DNA from: an uncultured bacterium
GTDB taxonomy: Bacteria; Cyanobacteriota; Vampirovibrionia; Gastranaerophilales; Gastranaerophilaceae
DNA length: 8,895 nt
NCBI GenBank assembly: GCA_949299435.1
Contig: CASGAK010000204.1
Span: 1-8,895, forward strand
Direction: 5' to 3'
Notes under the pieces: generated by a model
The model's database searches: none
Told to the model about the DNA's origin: nothing
Seen by the model: only the letters and a program-made list of their open reading frames with translations
Translations under genes and position numbers: made by a program
Shown: positions 5,968 to 8,895 of the stretch, one piece after another
How the letters are laid out: each line of letters opens with the position of its first letter
Numbering within the stretch: position 1 is the stretch's first letter

Positions 5968-5999
5968 AGTTATGTTTTGTAATACCATTAGACATAACT
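5968..5999. repeat. 8-bp inverted repeat AGTTATGT … ACATAACT
   Basis: Arms 5968-5975 and 5992-5999 are perfect reverse complements separated by 16 bases. A G-T and an A-T pair can extend the stem inward. It lies in the divergent spacer, about 110-140 bases upstream of the unrecognised gene and about 190-215 upstream of the sigma gene. Confidence 0.4.
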
Positions 6000-6031
6000 A
6001 TTATATCATAGATTTATATTTTTTGTTTGAT

Positions 6032-6060
6032 TTCTTAAAAATTACCTTCTTAAAAATTAC
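6032..6060. repeat. Tandem direct repeat, two copies of TTCTTAAAAATTAC
   Basis: The perfect 14-base copies at 6032-6045 and 6047-6060 are separated by one base, so the repeat period is 15. It may be an operator with two sites or a replication-slippage duplication. The sequence is A/T-dominated, which lowers its weight. Confidence 0.6.
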
Positions 6061-6183
6061 AATAATATAAGCAGTTGAGATAAACTTTAATTTTTTATTT
6101 ATTTATCAACCTTTTAAATGATGTGAGTTTTTGCTGATTGTATAGAATAATAATGTAACATATTTTAACAATTGGGCGGATTA

Positions 6184-7011
6184 ATGGATCAATCATTTGA
6201 TTTCACATCTTACAACAACATAAAAAGACTTTCGGAAGAGGAATTAACGACATTATGGGGAGAATATTTTAAAGACAAAACCCAAAAGAATGTTCGTGAC
6301 ACTTTAATAGTCCAATACATTTATTTGATAAGATATGTAGTCGGACGCGTAAAAGTGACATTACCTGCGACAATTTCTATAGAAGATATTGCAGGCTATG
6401 GTGTGGAAGGTCTTATTAATGCTATTGAAAGATATTCACCGCAAAAAAATACCAGATTTGAAACTTACGCACTGATAAGAATTCGCGGAGCAATTTTAGA
6501 CAGAATAAGAGCTCAAGATTTTCTGCCAAGAAGTGTAAGAAAGAAAATCAAAGATATAAAAAATACCCAAGAGGAACTGAAACAAGAATTAGGCAGAATG
6601 CCGACTACAACAGAAATTGCGAACCGACTTGAGATGGATCCTGATAAAGTAAATCAGCTTTTGGCTGAAGATACGACGATGACTTCTATTTATGAGAAAA
6701 AAGGTTCAAGTGAAGACAGTATGGAAATTATTGACACCATACAGGACACCAATAAACTTAATCCTCAAGAGCAAATGGAAGAAAAAAATGTCAAACAGCA
6801 ATTGGAAAAAGCATTACAAAGACTTCCCGAACGAGAACGAGTAATTATGGTTTTGTATTACCAAGAGAACATGACCCTAAAAGAAATCGGAGGAACTCTT
6901 AATATGTCTGAATCCAGAGTTTGCCAGTTACATGCACAATCAATTATGAAATTAAAAAACATACTAAGCGAAGATCGCTCATCACGATTAAGAAAAAGTA
7001 TTATTGCATAA
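6184..7011 (+). CDS. FliA/WhiG-family RNA polymerase sigma factor (sigma-28 type)
   Basis: The protein has 275 residues from ATG 6184. Region 2 (about 38-110) includes the signature RFETYALIRIRGAILDRIRAQDFLPRSVR, typical of the FliA/WhiG/SigD group. Region 3 (about 117-166) includes ELGRMPTTTEIANRLEM. Region 4 (about 205-260) includes LPERERVIMVLYYQENMTLKEIGGTLNMSESRVCQLHAQSIMKLK with the helix-turn-helix. No region 1.1 is present, as expected. Family members direct transcription of late flagellar and chemotaxis genes (FliA, SigD) or of sporulation genes (WhiG). I leave the symbol blank because no flagellar gene is in the window. The frame extends up to a TTG at 6172, but ATG 6184 follows the imperfect site GGGCGGA (6174-6180) and begins with typical sequence, so I chose it. 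The stop is three bases from the convergent OmpA-like gene. Confidence 0.93.
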   Translation: MDQSFDFTSYNNIKRLSEEELTTLWGEYFKDKTQKNVRDTLIVQYIYLIRYVVGRVKVTLPATISIEDIAGYGVEGLINAIERYSPQKNTRFETYALIRIRGAILDRIRAQDFLPRSVRKKIKDIKNTQEELKQELGRMPTTTEIANRLEMDPDKVNQLLAEDTTMTSIYEKKGSSEDSMEIIDTIQDTNKLNPQEQMEEKNVKQQLEKALQRLPERERVIMVLYYQENMTLKEIGGTLNMSESRVCQLHAQSIMKLKNILSEDRSSRLRKSIIA

Positions 7012-7014
7012 TAT

Positions 7015-7614
7015 TCAGCGTTTTTGATTATAATCAAAAATTACGAAATCTATTCTTTTATCAAACCCTGCCTTTGTTGCTGATACATTATCTTTAAAAG
7101 GCATTATATCACCATACCCTAGTGAAAATACTCTATCAGGCGGAATTTTCCCGCAAAACACCAAATAATCAGTCACAACGTTTGCTCTTACCATTGATAT
7201 TTCCCAATTGGAATCGAAATTTCCCTGAGGATTGTCATGACCTTCGGTATGGCTCTCTATTGTGCAATTATTATTTATCTCGTTTAATACATTAATAATT
7301 GCATTCAAAGTATCTATTGCACTCACTTTTATATTTATGCTCTCACCTTGAAAAAACACATCTTCCCTTATACTCACAATCAGACCTCGGGGAACAATTG
7401 TATAAATTACAGGAGTGTTCTCGGGCAGTGAATCCTCCAACATTCTTTTTATCAAAATTCCGTTGCTGTAGTTAATTGTATTACTTACATATATCGTATT
7501 TTTGTCTTTTACTTCAATTGCAGATGATACATTCATAATCTGCAGACTGAATATAATAAGTATTATGCCGAACAATCTCACTTTACCAGACCTTAAAATT
7601 TTAAACGGTACCAT
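7015..7614 (-). CDS. Secreted OmpA/MotB-type peptidoglycan-binding protein
   Basis: The protein has up to 199 residues. A basic N-terminus and hydrophobic stretch (about 14-28, LFGIILIIFSLQIMN) ending in SSA (30-32) form a signal peptide or membrane anchor. The OmpA C-terminal domain spans about 76-194: PRGLIVSIREDVFF, ESHTEGHDNPQ, the signature N136-W-E-I-S-x-x-R143-A-x-x-V, then GYGDIMP and DKRIDFVIFD. The 'SNWE-S..RA' form is closest to MotB-type domains, but MotB's membrane Asp and a motA neighbour are absent, so it is probably an anchor to cell-wall peptidoglycan and not a stator. Two starts are possible: ATG 7612-7614, with no Shine-Dalgarno site, or GTG 7579-7581 behind AAGGTC, giving 188 residues. 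I list the longer form but the shorter is attractive. It lies 48 bases after the M16 gene, so co-transcription is likely. Confidence 0.88.
   Translation of the reverse strand: MVPFKILRSGKVRLFGIILIIFSLQIMNVSSAIEVKDKNTIYVSNTINYSNGILIKRMLEDSLPENTPVIYTIVPRGLIVSIREDVFFQGESINIKVSAIDTLNAIINVLNEINNNCTIESHTEGHDNPQGNFDSNWEISMVRANVVTDYLVFCGKIPPDRVFSLGYGDIMPFKDNVSATKAGFDKRIDFVIFDYNQKR
7021..7040. repeat. Perfect 20-base palindrome at the convergent gene ends
   Basis: TTTTTGATTATAATCAAAAA is self-complementary along its full length. It lies 10 bases past the sigma stop and inside the last codons of the OmpA-like gene (FDYNQK). As RNA it could fold as an 8-bp, almost all A-U stem, so any terminator activity would be weak. 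Confidence 0.5.
7579..7594 (-). promoter_or_regulatory. Ribosome binding site favouring an internal GTG start of the OmpA-like gene
   Basis: On the minus strand AAGGTC (7589-7594) lies seven bases before GTG (7579-7581), in frame at codon 12. The annotated ATG at 7612-7614 has only AT-rich sequence upstream. Other genes here have good Shine-Dalgarno sites. The GTG form would start MRLFGIILIIF, still a workable signal peptide. Confidence 0.45.
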
Positions 7615-7662
7615 TGAAATTATTCGGCTAATTTTTAATTATTTCATCACCTGACTGTAAAA

Positions 7663-8877
7663 TTATGGTTTAAGAATTGAAATCACAAATTTATCATTAA
7701 AGTATTTATTGGCACAATTTTTAACCTGCTCAGCCGTCACAGCTTTTACTTTTTCTTTTGTTATTTCACTGAAATCAAATCCCAAACCTAAAATTCCATA
7801 ATGTGCATAATTGCAAGCCTGCTGAGAATTCGTTTCAAATGAAAATGCCCATTTACCCAAAATATTATTTTTAGCATTTTCCAATTCTTCTTCAGTAACC
7901 GGAATATTTTTTATCTTCTCAATTTCTTCATCAAAGCCTTTCAAAGATATTTCAATATTTTTAGGCTCAGTTGCAATGTATATAGAAAAACTTGCCCCGA
8001 GAGCGAACACATCATAAGAGCTTCTTACAACATACGCAAGCCCTTTTTTATCACGCAATTCCAAGAATAATCTTGATGAAAGCCCGCTTGCACCTAAAAT
8101 TATATTCAACAATATCAAAGCAGGATAATCTTCACTAGCGAAAGACTCTACACGCCAACCTTTTATTATATGAGCTTGATTTGCATCAGGTTTAATTATT
8201 TCTACTTCTTTTTTGCTTTCTAAAATTTGTGGTGAAGTACAATTATTTTTATCAAGTCCCTTCGGTAAATCTCCAAAGTTTTCATTGACAGTTTTTTCAA
8301 CCCTGTCAAAATCCATATCCCCGACAAAAGAGAGTACTTTTTTACCATTTTCTAAAATATCTTGATATGCTCTTTCAACTTGCTCTTTTTTGATATTTTC
8401 TAAATTTTCTAAAACTTTAGTATTTGTATAACCGTAATAATGGTTTTTAAATATAGTCCTGCAATAATTATCAAGAGCTTTCCCCCTTGGAGAATCCAGC
8501 TCTGCAACAATTTCACCTTTTAACTTTGCAACTTCAGTATCAAACAATTCAAATGTCGAATTTTTAACTAAATCTGATGTCAATTCAACAGCTTTTTCAA
8601 AATCTTCATTCAAACATAAAAAACGAAATCTTAAATAATCCTGTTTCATTTCCACGGTAAAGTCAATACCGTTTTTATCAAACTCTTCAGCAATCATCTC
8701 AGCTGAGCGTGTTTTGGTACCCTTAAACAGCAATCTTGCCATAAGAGAATTTACACCGGGCTCAGTGCTAAACTCCGGCAAAGCAAAGTTAAGACATAAT
8801 GCTACTCTTGGTGTATCAAGATTTCTTTTATAAAAAAATTCAATATCATTATTCAGTTTGACAATTTTGTTTTCCAT
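7663..8877 (-). CDS. M16-family (insulinase/MPP-like) peptidase homologue lacking the HxxEH motif
   Basis: The protein has 404 residues, the usual length of bacterial M16B subunits with two half domains. The N-terminal domain has the family context PGVNSLMARLLFKGT (40-54), where active enzymes read PG..HFLEH.LFKGT. The zinc ligands and catalytic Glu are replaced: His to Ser44, Glu to Ala47, His to Arg48. The C-terminal domain keeps LILLNIILGASGLSSRLFLELRDKKGLAYVV (254-284), including R275 and Y282, which fit the Arg/Tyr pair that helps bind substrate in M16 enzymes. Family knowledge: in heterodimeric M16B peptidases and mitochondrial processing peptidase one subunit carries HxxEH and the other does not. 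This is therefore probably the non-catalytic partner. There is no signal peptide. The start ATG follows AAGGAG (8883-8888) at five bases. A TAA (8887-8889) overlapping that site could be the stop of an upstream gene. Confidence 0.93.
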   Translation of the reverse strand: MENKIVKLNNDIEFFYKRNLDTPRVALCLNFALPEFSTEPGVNSLMARLLFKGTKTRSAEMIAEEFDKNGIDFTVEMKQDYLRFRFLCLNEDFEKAVELTSDLVKNSTFELFDTEVAKLKGEIVAELDSPRGKALDNYCRTIFKNHYYGYTNTKVLENLENIKKEQVERAYQDILENGKKVLSFVGDMDFDRVEKTVNENFGDLPKGLDKNNCTSPQILESKKEVEIIKPDANQAHIIKGWRVESFASEDYPALILLNIILGASGLSSRLFLELRDKKGLAYVVRSSYDVFALGASFSIYIATEPKNIEISLKGFDEEIEKIKNIPVTEEELENAKNNILGKWAFSFETNSQQACNYAHYGILGLGFDFSEITKEKVKAVTAEQVKNCANKYFNDKFVISILKP

Positions 8878-8895
8878 AACCTCTCCTTAATAAGC

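Larger units (their letters stand above)
5861..6183. other. 323-base AT-rich divergent spacer with candidate regulatory repeats, no gene seen
   Basis: This separates the unrecognised minus-strand gene from the plus-strand sigma gene. Besides the repeats and possible promoter listed separately, I see an imperfect inverted pair GTTGAGATAAA (6074-6084) / TTTATCAAC (6102-6110). Upstream of the sigma gene a -10-like TAGAAT (6143-6148) lacks a usable -35. No short ORF with a Shine-Dalgarno site, RNA gene or riboswitch was recognised. Confidence 0.6.

Noticed and set aside
5965..6089. FliA-like -35 boxes: TAAAGTTA at 5965-5972 (+) and TAAAGTTT on the minus strand at 6082-6089
   Set aside because: At the expected spacing neither has a good GCCGATAA-like -10, and such A/T-rich octamers are not rare here. 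Sigma autoregulation is not supported.
7015..7614. Assignment of the OmpA-like gene as the flagellar stator MotB
   Set aside because: There is no Asp in the N-terminal hydrophobic segment, the segment looks like a cleavable signal peptide, and no motA is adjacent.
1..8895. Prophage, insertion sequence, CRISPR array, tRNA or defence island
   Set aside because: No transposase, integrase, regularly spaced repeats, tRNA-like fold or known defence domain was seen; the genes are housekeeping or envelope types.

Overview
This is an AT-rich bacterial window carrying eight genes: two on the plus strand between the middle and left, one sigma factor on the plus strand, one 5'-truncated gene at the left edge, and four on the minus strand. 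The best guess for the source is a gut Gastranaerophilales ('Melainabacteria', Vampirovibrionia) genome or a close relative. This rests mainly on the left-edge protein, whose C-terminus (…CGALIFYDGWEIKKDYPW) looks like the many pilin-like proteins I associate with that group, and on the low GC content, clear Shine-Dalgarno sites and signal-peptide-bearing envelope proteins. It is an inference from style; no rRNA or phylogenetic marker is present.

Layout. Bases 1-483 (+) encode the C-terminal part of a type IV pilin/pseudopilin-like protein. It runs tail to tail, one base apart, into a 502-residue TPR protein (485-1993, -). Bases 1994-2281 are non-coding and hold two well-formed hairpins and a possible plus-strand promoter. 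Next come a small S4-domain protein of the RqcP/YabO type (2282-2524, -) and, divergently, a secreted calcineurin-like metallophosphoesterase (2610-3422, +). Their promoters appear to overlap face to face. A CNNM/CorC-type membrane protein with CBS domains follows (3504-4862, +), with its own good promoter and a strong terminator. A second, bidirectional terminator separates it from an unrecognised Ala/Lys-rich protein with glycine-rich hydrophobic ends (4991-5860, -).

A 323-base AT-rich divergent spacer (5861-6183) carries a tandem 15-base repeat, a palindrome over a possible -35 box and a longer inverted repeat. It leads into a FliA/WhiG-family sigma factor (6184-7011, +). Three bases beyond the sigma stop, on the other strand, is a secreted OmpA/MotB-type peptidoglycan-binding protein (7015-7614, -). 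It probably lies in an operon behind an M16-family peptidase homologue (7663-8877, -) that has lost the HxxEH zinc motif and so is probably the non-catalytic partner of a two-subunit M16 enzyme.

Taken together the genes look like a chromosomal housekeeping and envelope region, not a prophage, CRISPR or defence island. I see no clear new multi-gene system. The most interesting points are the catalytically dead M16 subunit, the unrecognised protein at 4991-5860 with its structured upstream region next to an alternative sigma factor, and the hairpin-rich spacer at 1994-2281.
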